64,000 bases of DNA from Breviolum minutum Mf 1.05b.01 (GCA_000507305.1 DF240878.1:34490-98489); one strand, 5' to 3'. Counted from the stretch's first letter, positions 20,771 to 31,699 are shown. The notes: a model not told the origin generated them from the letters alone. Made by a program: numbers and translations.

Positions 20771-20892
20771 ATTTACGACATGTTTCACCTGGAGCCTACC
20801 ATTTTTGTCAGCGTTTGCCTGGCAGACGGTCATGACGGTCATACATCGGCAGGGGTTCCCGTGACCATGGCATATCATGGGCCCATTGCCAG
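20771..20892 (+). CDS. Exon of unidentified gene, with a DGHDGHTSA motif
   Basis: GAAAGGCAG acceptor, IYDMFHLEPTIFVSVCLA then DGHDGHTSAG and VTMAYHGPIA, ending GCCAG|GTGAGC in phase 2. The DGHDGH segment recalls the DGHGG metal-binding motif of PP2C phosphatases, preceded like theirs by a hydrophobic strand, but the following residues do not fit well. The coding call is better supported than the family call. Confidence 0.45.
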
Positions 20893-21462
20893 GTGAGCTT
20901 GGACGAATTGATTTCTTCACCTGCGAAGTTCTGTCATGAACTGAAGAGTCATGGCTATGCCATCGTTCAATGCAACCTTAAAAGGCGTGACTTTTTTGTT
21001 CTTGGAAGATCCCAGTGTGATGGTGGTTCTGATTTTTTTGCCATTTTTGGTGGTACCTTTTCTTGATGAAGTGAAGGGTTTTTAGAGCACTGAAGTCACT
21101 AAGAGTCTGTCATGAAACATGTCAGAGGCAGATGAAGTGTCAAGTGGGTGGATGCTGGAACCGATGTGGAGTGTATCAATAGATTATGGGATTTTTGATG
21201 TGTGCATATAGATGATCAGTATCAGATTCTCCCAATTATTTAACCATGTGAGCCAAAACTGGTGGTTTTGAAGTATCTATTCATGGAAAGAAAGCACAGC
21301 GAGACACCGCTGATGGCTTTGATGGCTTCACATCCATCCATGGTTCTATGAATGTAAAGAATCCAGGCATGGGACCCATTGACCATGGAAATACAGCGAA
21401 TGCCTTCCTTTGCGCTGTGAACAATTTTTTGAAACGCGAAAAGATCAGAAAAATGCCTGTAT

Positions 21463-21571
21463 ATTACACTCTGGTAAACTAACCTAGCAATGGAAAATGG
21501 ACCCTTTGAAGATGTATTTCCTATTGAAAATGGTGATTTTCCATTGCTATGTTAGTTTACCAGAGGGTATA
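21463..21571. mobile_element. Family I subtype element, copy 1
   Basis: Ends ACACTCTGGTAAACTAACCT and ATGTTAGTTTACCAGAGGGT; interior CAATGGAAAATGGACCCTTT. Nearly identical to 25646-25755, implying recent duplication or activity. Confidence 0.8.
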
Positions 21572-21620
21572 CAGTCTCATTTAAAAAACTGTATCAATTA
21601 CGGTTTCTGACCATTGAATT

Positions 21621-21765
21621 ATGGAAAGATGCCACAGGCGCGAGGCGGCATTGAACTGGCTGGAGTCTAACCGGCATGACCAAGCAGCCAACGTGCTGGA
21701 AACGGAATTTTCACCAGGAGTTTCGGATGGCCAGGGGACAACCTGGCATTGGTGGTTTCAATCAT
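21621..21765 (+). CDS. Exon-like frame, unidentified
   Basis: The frame reads MERCHRREAALNWLESNRHD and QAANVLETEFSPGVSDG in GC-richer sequence; from about 21765 its quality falls. No acceptor or donor fixed. Confidence 0.3.
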
Positions 21766-22329
21766 GTGACGACCATACAAGTATGTCACACCAACGACAA
21801 AAGGTTGTGGCTTTGTGGATATTACTGGGTGGTGTTTGGAATCCTGACATATCTGAGATCTTCCTATCAAACCATTGGAAGGAATTATGCATCACTAGCC
21901 AAGCCATGAAGAGATCTTAAGCAACTTATGATTGCATCAATATCTTTCAAATCGCTTGAAACAAGAAGTTTCACCCATGGCCAATGATTTGTTGAAATTC
22001 CATCTTTTAGAGAGTTGAAATCAGGATGGATCAGGTGATTGTTGAACATTTACCAGCTTTACGGATTTTTTTGTCTCCAAGCAGTTCCAAGTTCCAACCA
22101 GTGCTGGGAGCTTCGGAAGTCCGGAAGTTTAGTCATGAGGTGAGAAGTTGGTGGCTTTTTTTTTCATCATGTTTGTTCGATGGTTTTATTTTTTGTTATA
22201 ATCGCCTTCAACAACATGAATACTGAATACTCTTAGCTCCCAAAATCATGGTGTTTTGAGTGTTAAAATGGCAGTATTTGAAAAGGCAGGTAAGTACTAT
22301 TTGAGATGCCAAGCATTTTTCACTGAAGG

Positions 22330-22480
22330 CATGACCTATGGGAGGAAGGCACATCTAACCGCTGACGGCAGGACTGGCACGTTGCCAAGATGTGGCCTTC
22401 CCCCGGCCATTGCGGCGGCTAGACGTGGTGGCCAAGGAGGAGGAAAACCCGGTGACGGCAGTGGCGTGGGAATTGTCACT
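22330..22480 (+). CDS. GC-rich exon-like frame, unidentified
   Basis: TYGRKAHLTADGRTGTLPRC, then GLPPAIAAARRGGQGGG and DGSGVGIVTWW, glycine/arginine-rich. Base composition is well above its surroundings. Low complexity makes the frame uncertain. Confidence 0.25.
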
Positions 22481-22505
22481 TGGTGGCCTTCATGGAATTT
22501 AGCAA

Positions 22506-22985
22506 TAGATTAGTGGAGCTAGGATCTAAGGGATGAAGGAAACCAACTAATTATATAAAGTTTTTTTTTGTGAGTTGCGATAGCTTAATTATGTAAACAA
22601 AAGCTACAATGTTAATAACATTAACAACCCTACGGCCCTACATATATACATACATACACTTACTTAAAAGGAATTAGAAAGAAATAAAACGAAATGCTAC
22701 ACAATGAAACAAAATCCATGGACACTCCCTGGGTGTGGTTTGGGCATGATTTGGGCAAATCGGCAGAAACAACTTGGACACCGACTTGACTCACCACCCA
22801 AGTTGACAAGTCGCTTGCATGATGCTTTTGGGATTAAAACATCTGTTAAAAAGAAGATACGGAATTCCAATGTAGTGAAGATATGTTACAAGTAGGAGTT
22901 TTTATGGCGATTTCAAAAAATCCTCACAAATGTATATCTTCCAAATTTCAAATTCGCAGGATCTTAGAGCAAAACCAATGTCTTT
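22506..22985. other. No gene recognised
   Basis: AT-rich with ACATACATACA-type simple repeats (about 22640-22660). A short + frame at 22704-22895 has no support. Confidence 0.4.
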
Positions 22986-23005
22986 GATTCCCAAATCAAC
23001 CCACC

Positions 23006-23120
23006 ATGAAGCCTCTAAGGCACCATGTAGCCATCCAGTGTCTTCGAGCCATAGCAGAACATGAGCAATTGCCCTTGGAAGATTTGGTCTCACTGGAAGC
23101 TTTGGATGAGGCGAAGGACT
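23006..23120 (+). CDS. Exon-like frame, unidentified
   Basis: MKPLRHHVAIQCLRAIAEHE and LPLEDLVSLEALDEAKD read as amphipathic helix. A minus frame is also open over this stretch, so strand is not certain. Confidence 0.35.
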
Positions 23121-23186
23121 TCCAGTTTTTTTTTCAATGTTTTTTAGTTCGGGGGCGTGGGAATCTCCCCAACAGCCAGGCAAGAT

Positions 23187-23335
23187 GAGAAAAAGGGCCC
23201 CTGGTTGTTTAAAGTATTTATTATAAGGGGTTATACTACCCATTTATGTGGGAATTATAATAAACCATTGTAAGGATCCCTTTTGAACAACCAGTATATT
23301 GGAAAGTAAGAAGTTTTTTTTCTCGCGTGGCTCAG
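23187..23335 (+). mobile_element. Family IV inverted-repeat element supplying an acceptor
   Basis: Contains GGTTGTTTAAAGTATTTA, GGTTATACTACCCATTTATG and GAACAACCAGTATATTGG, and ends TTTCTCGCGTGGCTCAG. The terminal CAG is the inferred acceptor of the exon 23336-23377. Confidence 0.7.
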
Positions 23336-23377
23336 ATTTGTTCTTGTGCTGGGAAAAGATGGGGCAAATCGTTCGAA
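23336..23377 (+). CDS. Short exon flush with a family IV element
   Basis: LFLCWEKMGQIVR plus split codons, 42 bp, phase 1 to phase 1, bounded by GGCTCAG and GTAAGA. Both sites are near-consensus; function unknown. Confidence 0.4.
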
Positions 23378-24139
23378 GTAAGATAGCATAACAAATGCTG
23401 CTGGGTAACGTCTTCGAAGGTAGATGGCAAGGGGGGGAAACTAGGTCAATACATTGTCAATAACTGGCTAGCCCTTAGTAAGGAATGAGGGTTCATGAAT
23501 CCCCATCATAACCATACCTAGAACCCAAATGACCCATATTTTGGAAGATTTGACCCATAAAATTGAAGGTCACCCCCCTCAAAAAATGGGTCGGTTGGGT
23601 TCCAGGTATATATAGCTTCATTCCCTCAATTCCCTAAGAAGGACCAGCCAGATTTGCTTATCATCAGCACTTCCAAAACACCAGGTTGAACCGTTGATTT
23701 GAGGAGCCCAGCTTCCTGCGAGCAAACCTTTACAACTCGAAAGATGGAGGTGGCGATTGGGGGAGTTTTTTTCATGGAATTTGTATCAAAAAATCCCGGA
23801 GAAAAAAATGTAGGCCCCCTTACCATTATTAGGGGTCCCTGAAAATACCACTGAAATTGGAACGTTTCCTCAAGTTGGGGGTTCTGAAGTGTGGATCCTT
23901 TTTTTTTTGCTACAGAAATTTGTTTTTGATTGCTGGCATGCTCTCTTAGAGACAGCAGGCCAACAACTACTGGTCTCCTTAAAAGTCTCTCTGGAGACCA
24001 TTGGATGCACATGAATATGATGTATAGTAGATAAAAGATTCCGAAATGATCAAACAAGGACAAACAGCCAAATCCATTGTTTTCTTTTTTGTGGGGTGCA
24101 TATTAATGCTGATGTTGACCTTCCATCTGTTTGACACAG

Positions 24140-24299
24140 GTGCGGGGCCCTGCTGGCACGTGGATCTGGGCTTGTTGACTGTTATGCCAGTTGGCTCTTG
24201 GCCAGCTATGAGCCTTGTTTTTTTAGATGGCATAAACGGCCAAATGGGGAAACTGAGAAACAGGGTCCATCTGGGAAACGTGTGGTACGAATTCTGGTT
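24140..24299 (+). CDS. Exon of unidentified gene
   Basis: A TTTGACACAG acceptor, GAGPCWHVDLGLLTVMPVGS, then WPAMSLVFLDGINGQ and VHLGNVWYEFWL, ending at GTTA|GTGAGT, a consensus donor in phase 0. Part of it is hydrophobic. No family recognised. Confidence 0.45.
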
Positions 24300-25285
24300 A
24301 GTGAGTTTAGTGTTAATAGTTCAACCATGTTCAACCTGAGTTCAATTTTTTAAACTTTGAGTGTTAGAGGCTCCGAGTTGGTGTGACTTCAAAGAATTTG
24401 ATGTAAGGAACAATTCTCAGGTTTGCCTCCCCGAACAGTTCGTAAAGTTTGAGGAATCTCCAAGGTCTTATTGGAGGACTCTTGTGACATTGTGGTTGAA
24501 ACTTGCTGGCTTTTCCGCATTCAAAAAGAATGAACCAGCCAATCGAAACGCTTCCCAAAAAAACCCGACTGTTCGTTTGTTTTTTGTTTGGGTTTTCATG
24601 CTTTTAAACATCCTTTGCAACCAACGTTCACCAATGGTTTTTTCGATGTTTCCGTCGGGGGTTGAGTGATATTTTATCACCTTTCCACTGCATTTCTTCA
24701 CCCCTTCCGTCCGAACGCGTTCGCCAAGGATGGCTTCACCCTTTCATGAAACGGTCAAGACGGCCTTTTTGGAGGAGATGTTGGATGCAGATCGTGTCTG
24801 GACCGAATGATGAAGGTTGGCAACTGTTGGGAAGAATGATGAAGAATCCATACCTAATACTGTTGATGATGCAGAAATCCGGTAAACTCACCAGTTGAGG
24901 TTGGTTAGTTTTTCCGCATGATTTACAAGGTTTTATACAGCCCAGGTGGTTGTTTGGGATTTCTGAACCATCAAGAGTGTGACCTGATATCAATATGTCC
25001 AAATCCATCCAACTCTATGAGATTTGATTAGTTGCGGTTGAAGGGGGACTTGAGCTTCTTCTTTCCTAAGATGTTTGGATGATTCACATTCAATAGCTGT
25101 ACATTTTTGCCTGTTGGATTGCGTTCTAGTAGTTTATTGTGTAATGAGCCAGGGGTGGCTTCATTTTTTCATAGAAGAATAGGTTGAACCTACGCCCCTA
25201 AAAGACTCGACTGGGCCAAAAACTGTTGCATGATTCTTTTCCAACATCGTTTGCGGCTGGAAATGGTTTCCATGATCTTTAAGGC

Positions 25286-25467
25286 GAGGAGCAATGAAAA
25301 ACACCTTTACAGTAGTTGTTTAGGGTATAATAGGGGGATTATACTACACTACACAGCTATATTAGGGGGATTGCAATAAACCATTAATTATAAAGATCCC
25401 TATTTAACAACCAGTATTTCCATGGAAAGTCAAGTAAGAGGTTTTTTTTTATTTTTTCGTGGCTCAG
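25286..25467 (+). mobile_element. Family IV inverted-repeat element supplying an acceptor
   Basis: Starts GAGCAATGAAAAACACC, contains GTTGTTTAGGGTATAATAGG and TAACAACCAGTATTTCC, ends TTTTTTCGTGGCTCAG. The next base begins an exon of the 25.5-26.9 kb gene. It is longer than other copies through inserted bases. Confidence 0.7.
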
Positions 25468-26869
25468 GTGACGTCATGGTCTTTGGTGGAACAGCCTTGG
25501 CCTTGGCCAGCGCAGGGCTGTATCTTGCCTTGGTCCATGGTGTTTCAGCAGCCCGTTTGAACCGACGCGGCCTTCGTCCCTTGGTCGGCATGGGAGCCAA
25601 TGGGGTACCGAAGGGGGCATCATGGATGGTGGATTTGGGATTTGGAATTACACTCTGGTACACTAACATGGCAATAGAAAATGGACCCTTTGAAGATGTA
25701 TTCCCTATTGAAAATGGGGATTTTCCATTGCTATGTTAGTTTACCGGAGGGTAAAACATCTACAATTCTACAGCTGATTTTAGTTTGACTCTGCCATTCT
25801 TGCTGTTTTTTTTGGGTTAAATTTCTTGGACTTAATGATGGTAGTACCAAATTTTGGCGAATACAGTTTATGTTTAGTTGGTGTTTTTAGTCAAGCTGCC
25901 ACATACCTCTAGGTGAAATACTTGATGTTTGTCTCTCTCAGCTGTTGGTAGGAGAAGCAAGTTGGTTCTTGGATGATTGGAGTCTCGAGAGGCTCCATGT
26001 CAGAGATTTTGGGAATCCACCAAGTGCTAGGTTCGCCAACAAAACCATGGCAAACGCCATGGTGGCCATAAAGTTGCTTCAAGAAAATTCGCCTTTTCCA
26101 AACTCAGAGGTTTTTTTTTCCCAAACTGTGAGTCTTCAGGGTGGTACTCATCCTGCAAGCACCTCATGGGGGATTCTTCAAAATTGATCGAAAATCTGGA
26201 AGACCTGATAAACCCCAAAAAATGTTGGTAGTTGAGTTGAGTTCTGCGATTGTTTGTTTTCCCACAACATCTCCGAAAAAATGCATTCTCCAAGCCATTC
26301 GGAATGGCAACTTCAATTTGCTTTGCCAGAGGAGTGGAGAATCCCTTCCTTTCATGGTTTCACCACATGATTTCGCGGCGAGTTGTAGGATGCTCAACCC
26401 CAAAACGAGAAAAAATCCATGTCAGCAATGGAAAAACCTTTCTCACAGATTTGCCTGATTTGCCTGCCGTTGAATCTGTCAAACGTTTGAGAAACCTGAG
26501 GTATTTCCCTGCCATACTTCTTGCGTGTACGGCGTGGTGGCATCATCCAACAACCACGGGCATCAAATGACCGCCTTGTGACTTTGCCTTGAAATTAAAT
26601 GAGTCAAACATTGGAATGATTCATGGGTATGCCGCTGCCAGAAACAGATACCCTGAACTTAACGCGTATAAGATACATAATCATAACATGTATACTAGGT
26701 AGGGTAGTAAGCCGAAATGTGCAGGGATGTTGTTGGTTCTCCAATCTTGCCACCCGCATTCTCACAACTCCAAAGGCTTGTTTGTATCCTGCCGCTGTAC
26801 AACCAGGACCGCATGTCGAACGTCGTTGAACCCAATCCTTCCAGAGATGAGGAATCACCATCAATTTAA
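25468..26869 (+). CDS. Unidentified multi-exon gene, 3' part
   Basis: Exons: 25468-25604 (MVFGGTALALASAGLYLAL, a possible membrane helix, then GLRPLVGMGANG; donor GTACCG, phase 0), 25942-26109 (LLVGEASWFLDDWSLERLHV ... LLQENSPFPNSE; donor GTTTTT, phase 0), probably one unresolved exon near 26140-26260, 26449-26500 (LPDLPAVESVKRLRNL; donor GTATTT, phase 2) and 26725-26869 (DVVGSPILPPAFSQLQRLV ... PNPSRDEESPSI, then TAA). Phases match between the first pair and between the last pair, which independent chance frames would rarely do. The product has one hydrophobic segment near the start of the visible part and is otherwise soluble. No family recognised; the 5' end was not found, but 24140-24299 is a candidate upstream exon. 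Confidence 0.5.
25646..25755. mobile_element. Family I subtype element, copy 2
   Basis: ACACTCTGGTACACTAACAT and ATGTTAGTTTACCGGAGGGT ends, interior nearly identical to 21463-21571. It lies 42 bp into the intron after exon 25468-25604. Confidence 0.8.
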
Positions 26870-27511
26870 CCATGGGTTTCAACGGAGTTTATTACACAGT
26901 CACACCCCACGAAATGGAAACAAGATGGGGTTGGATTTGCTATTACCGAATCCTTATTTTTTGCCTTTTTTTGGATTTTAAAAACTCCAACAGGAGATGC
27001 TGAAGCGCCGATGCTGGATTTGTTGCGATTTCATCGAGTCTCATGGTACGATCGTTGGGGGAAAACGTGGAAATTAAGGATGAAGTCTTTTTTGGGGAGG
27101 TGAAAATGATGCGAATGATAGGATAGTCCATTGAATCAATTCAACTTGGATAATTGCGTTTACAAGGGCATGTAGCTAAGCTTGTTCTGAACACTTTTGT
27201 ATCGCAACACTCTGCTTTCGACAAGTCAACACACATCTTTTTGAAGCAAATTTCATCTTTTTTTTTGTTGGTGACTATTTACTTGACCATGCAAACACAC
27301 AAGAGAATTGGTACCGGGGGGAAGGATATTTTCATTCAGAACAGCTTCCCAAGCTCGCCATCCTTTTCGGTGGCATGCAGCCTGCAGGCGAGGAAATCAC
27401 CACCCCGACAAAAAACACATCAACTTCGAAGGGGTTGTCATAATATTCCATTGCATAATTATAAGATATACCTATATATATGTATGTAATTTATAGACTA
27501 TATAATTATAT
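26870..27511. other. No gene recognised
   Basis: The gap between the gene ending at 26869 and the large inverted-repeat element. It contains a TATATA-rich tract (27465-27510) adjoining the element. Frames at 27154-27489 are of poor quality. Confidence 0.4.
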
Positions 27512-27556
27512 GGTCAGCGGCCCCCCCCAGGCGTCTACCCACTTTTCCGCACCTTT
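27512..27556 (+). repeat. Left terminal inverted repeat of the 5-kb element
   Basis: GGTCAGCGGCCCCCCCCAGG followed within 45 bp by CCACTTTTCCGCACC; both blocks recur inverted at the right end. Confidence 0.7.
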
Positions 27557-28200
27557 CTGTTGAATAATTAAGTGTCGTAAGTGTCAAGCGTGGTAGTGGT
27601 TGTCACTAGCGATGGTTCACACATACGCATCAAGCATAAATACGAAAGTCTCCGCAACCTTTTGATTCTGCTTTTGATTTTTTGGCACCAGTCCTGGCTG
27701 CACAATGCCACGCAGCCGGAGGCATTGCATGAGAAAGACAGGAAGAGGCACAGGGCGCCAGTTGAGACACACACTGATAAAAAGTCATATGCAGGCATTG
27801 TGTAAGCACTCACTTGAGCAGCGAAAATAGCCTCCGACATTTCCTTTTATTTCATGTCATTTATGGAGTTAACCTGGGGTGCCCGCACGAAAAGACAATG
27901 CTGGTTTGCGAAAGATGGCGAAAGCAACAGTACTGCGCGAAAGTCGCGTATACACATATATATTTATATATATAGTATTTATTTCATCATTCAAATGTGC
28001 ATCGTATGTTCAATTGTATAGATTTGTCAAATGTGTATCGTTTCCTACGTTTTTGTACAAATCTTCCCGACGCTAGCACATTCGGAGGGCAAACTCTTTC
28101 TTTGGTCTATGGTTCATTTCCTTCTGAAGCTTCCGTCCCCAGTTCGCCTGGGAACTACTTGCACGTAAATATCTAGAGACATGGTTTTTTGGGTGTGAAA

Positions 28201-28274
28201 GTGCCGGCCGAAAAGGGGATGCACAATGCGGTTCCCAAGGGCGCATGGAAAAGCCCTTGCAACCGGGCCGGCAC
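28201..28274. repeat. GC-rich hairpin
   Basis: GTGCCGGCC pairs with GGGCCGGCAC across 74 bp, with an inner GGGCGC...AAGCCC stem. It could be a small foldback insertion or a structured RNA; it is inside the 5-kb element and GC-richer than its flanks. Confidence 0.5.
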
Positions 28275-28694
28275 ATATAAATGTAAATGTATATATAAAT
28301 AGTACGGTGGTAGACTTGCTACATTTGTACAATTTTGTCGGATTGAGGAAGTCAAGAGAAGTAACGGATCCAGTGGTGAACCTGGCTGAAGCAACTGGTC
28401 AAGGAAACCTGGGCAGAATGAATGTGGAGGCGTCTGATTCAAGGCCACGACAAGGTGGGCAAGGACATAATTTTAAATGCCTCTATTAGGAACTTCTTTT
28501 GCTGACGCATCTTCCGCGACGGAGCTGAATTGACCCAAGAAGGTGGGCACAGAAAGGTGTCCAGGCCCGGGTCCAATCATACCAGCGCCTCTGCAAGAGC
28601 CACGAGGTGCGTGCCCTGACTGATGAGGACGAGGCCTGCGGAGAAGCCCATAGTGGCCCTGGGGGCCCTGCTCTGCATCCTGGAGTACACGCTG

Positions 28695-29193
28695 GCCATG
28701 GAAGACTGATGTAGATGATGTAGATGCTGTCCTCGACTCCCGTGCACCGGGGCCAAAGCTGCCCCCTGGAATTTCTGACGCAAAAAGGCAGACGACCGTG
28801 CGTGTGACGATTGGGCTCCCATTGCTACTCGGCGCCTGAAAGACAGAGAGGTCAAGCCTTCAAGATGAAGATCAACGGTGTGATCCATGAAAATGTTGTT
28901 CACAAAAAAAGAAGGTGATTGTGAACGGCAAAGCTCAATGGGTGAAGCCCCATTACGCAAAGGTCTATGTTCACGAGCTTCCCAACACCAAGACAGCCAA
29001 AGCGCGTGCTGGAACTCAAATCATTGACAGGTTCTGGGGCATGCTGCGGCAAACTCTGCGGAACATTCCAGGCGAACCAGGCAGCGCAGTTCTTCATCGC
29101 AAAATCCGACCCCTTCAATGGATCTATTGGCGTCGAGGACAAGATCTATGGCAAGCCACTGGTGCTATGCTGCAACATCTCTTTTGCCTGTAG
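28695..29193 (+). pseudogene. ISXO2/Merlin-like (IS1595-type) transposase relic
   Basis: Fragments in order are RAPGPKLPPG (from 28741), DWAPIATRRLKDREV (from 28809), MKINGVIHENVVHKK (from 28865), then VIVNGKAQWVKPHYAKVYV, HELPNTKTAKARAGTQIIDR, FWGMLRQTLRNIPG and LHRKIRPLQWIYWRRGQD up to a TAG. The VHKKKK..W..PHY...H and GTQIIDRFW features match the C-terminal half of the ISXO2-like DDE transposase domain as found in dinoflagellate genomes. An A-run near 28890 has lost a base (frameshift), and the segment that should carry a catalytic aspartate (LHTDxxxxY, between REV and MKING) is missing. It is therefore inactive. N-terminal and first catalytic parts were not found. Confidence 0.65.
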
Positions 29194-29819
29194 ATGAAAA
29201 GGCAAGACTGCTGAGCGAGGATATCATGGAGTGGGAAACAGTGCTTGCACTGTGCACAATCATTCTGTCCTTTAATTTTCATCAGGCTAGCGCACTCAAC
29301 TTCAACGCCTACTTCCAAACCTGACTGCATTGCATGTGCACTCCTCTGTTACTATATCATCCTAATACCCTTGCGTGTGGCATATCTGTCAGTCTGTGGC
29401 CTGTCAACCTCATCAGCAACCATACAATGACTGACACATACTGCACGTGGAAGTTTTGTCCTGTAAACCTCACCAACGAAAATCAAGCGTCAATCACATA
29501 CCTTCTGGCAAAGCTCAATTCGAACTACAAATCATCTGCAATAAAATGTTTATTCAAGCGCATTCCTGTTCTAGTATTTCAACAAAGAACCAAGATAGCT
29601 CCTCAAATCCAAGGTGGGTATTCATATGAATATTCTACATGATTTTTAGATGTTTCAAAAGCACTGGCATGGTCTGTTGAATCGTTCGACGGGAATATTC
29701 GGAAAACTTCCGGCAATAACTATTAACGTATGCCCGCTTTCTGGAGTTTAATTTCCTGCTCAAGGTATATAATGCATAGTGAGACTGTATCGCAATGCCT
29801 CGGAAATGTGTCGGTATAG

Positions 29820-30120
29820 ATGGCAACAAATGTATATTTGGTAGTGACGAGAAGGCAGCGAATCCTTCCACTGGAACACGGTGCAGCCTTTGCAAATCTA
29901 CAAATGAAAGATGCATCAGCCTCCTCTAGAGGCGCAATCGTTCGCATTGTGGTGAAACCCACAACTCAACAACAAGTTGAGGCATTTAAACGATTGGAGG
30001 GTGTTCCTGATCTCCTGAAACTTGTGCGAGAGGCGATAGAGAATAAGCAATCTATTAAGCATAAAGAAATACTTGCGCAACAGCAGAGAACTACCTCTAC
30101 ACCACCCAGAAAGGAGCCCA
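29820..30120 (+). CDS. Unidentified coding stretch inside the 5-kb element
   Basis: An ATG-initiated frame reads MATNVYLVVTRRQRILPLEH, GAIVRIVVKPTTQQQVEAFK and GVPDLLKLVREAIENKQSI before turning into lower-quality sequence near 30120, though it stays open to 30281. Strongly helical and protein-like. No family recognised; may be an accessory protein of the transposon or captured host sequence. Confidence 0.4.
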
Positions 30121-30568
30121 AAGCAGTTGCACCCTTGTGCATATTGAATCAAGGTTCATTTGCACTTTGTAGTCATTTTGCATTGGCAACATGTGCAGCG
30201 CATGCCTTTCAGGCAAAGTATCGCATCAGAATGCCATCCCGTCAAAGCAGATGTGGCAAAAGCAGTGTGCAGCATTTGTAGGCAATTTTCGTCTTCGAAG
30301 CCCAAAATCATTTCATAATGTTGCAATACAACTACGCGCCGTCCGCGACTGGAATCATTTGCGCGGCTGTGTGAAAGCACTTGGCGGTTTCAGGTGTTTG
30401 CTAGTGGTATCTCAGCTCTGCAAAATTTTTGAATTCATTTCAATGACCCTTGTTGTCAAAACATATGTTTGAAGGGAAATTTTGCTCAGCACGGGTATGA
30501 GAATAAGGTTATTCATTTTGTTGTTCAACTTTTTTGGCGTTTCTTTTTTTTGCAATTTGTGAATCTCA

Positions 30569-30845
30569 GGTTGCTTGTCTACGGGAGCAGATGACACATT
30601 CCATGGCAGCAACCCATGTTCAGGAACAAGCTGATACAATTATTGGTCAAAATTCCGGGGGCGCAGATGGCAACCTTTCTATTGTAGTTTCAAGACAACA
30701 ATATGTAAAGACTTGGCTGGTTGATCCATGCATTGTAGACACAGCTGTGTCTACACAGGATTCAAAGCAACTCAGGATTCAGCCACCTGCCAAAAGCCTG
30801 GAGTGGGATATGCTTGTAAACAAAATTTGGAATAAGCCACGCTGA
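30569..30845 (+). CDS. Terminal-exon-like frame inside the 5-kb element
   Basis: After a pyrimidine-rich tract and AATCTCAG: VACLREQMTHSMAATHVQEQ, ADTIIGQNSGGADG, VVSRQQYVKTWLVDPCIVD and AKSLEWDMLVNKIWNKPR plus stop. A real acceptor and uniform quality over 90 codons make this one of the better unknown frames. No family recognised. Confidence 0.45.
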
Positions 30846-30987
30846 CGTATTATAGGTTCCATTTGCGCCCTTTTTGTAATGCTGTCATTAGTTGCAGTAC
30901 CCCTGGCAAAGCCATTAGGTGCGAAATGCAGAGCAATGTATTCCAATGAAAAAAGTCATCTTAATGCCCGGGCGCTGAAGATGTATG

Positions 30988-31508
30988 CAAAAACCAATCT
31001 TTTCAAATAGATGGATTTTTGGATCTTTCAGGGTTTTAGTGGAAATTTTTCGATCCCTCGAAAGGGTGTTAAGATTTTTGGCCTTCCAGGGCCAAACCTT
31101 CAAAAACCCAAGGAAAACGATAGATTCTTTTCAAAAATAAAAAAACCAAGGAAAAAGCTGGAATTTTCCAATTTTGCAATCAAAAAAAAATTCAAGGAGA
31201 AAGATCGATGTTTTCAAAAATCAAAACAACCAAGGAAAAAATAGAATTTTCCCATAAATCAAGAAAATCAATCTTTTTCCTTGTTTTTTTCGGGTAGTTT
31301 TTAAAAGAAAATAAAAAATCAATCTTGTTCCTTGGGTTTTTGTGATTTTTTGTTTTTTTTCCCTGAGTCTTTTTGGGTTTTGGCCTTGGGAGACCAAAAA
31401 TCCAAACACCCTTTCGAGTAATCCAAAAAATAAAAAGACGTGGGAAATCCAAAAATCAATCCTTTTTTACCTGAATCAAAAAATTCTATTTGAAAAGATT
31501 GATTTTTG
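30988..31508. repeat. Long imperfect palindrome (foldback), about 520 bp
   Basis: The left arm has ACCAATCTTTTCAAATAGA, CTCGAAAGGGTGTT and GATTTTTGGCCTTCCAGGG. The right arm, reverse-complemented, gives ATCAATCTTTTCAAATAGAA, CTCGAAAGGGTGTT and GATTTTTGGTCTCCCAAGG in the same order. The arms meet near 31250. Both strands consequently encode related KGVxIFGLP-like frames, an artefact of the palindrome. It lies within the 5-kb element. Confidence 0.75.
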
Positions 31509-31699
31509 GAATTTTGGAATTTCGGTTCCATTTGGTGGCCGAATTTCGGCGTCCAGTAATGAAAAAATCAAAACGATTTCAGAAGAGCTCATGCTTTAGG
31601 GAACAAACACCACGCACTCCGTACGTGTTTTCCCATTTTCCCCACCATTTCTCAACGTTACGTATGTGCTCCTACTCACACCAGCAGGACCTACACTAT

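Noticed and set aside
28577..28960. A 127-codon minus frame
   Set aside because: Antisense to the ISXO2-like transposase fragments on the + strand.
31011..31452. Similar lysine-rich frames on opposite strands
   Set aside because: Mirror images created by the foldback palindrome; neither has independent evidence of coding.
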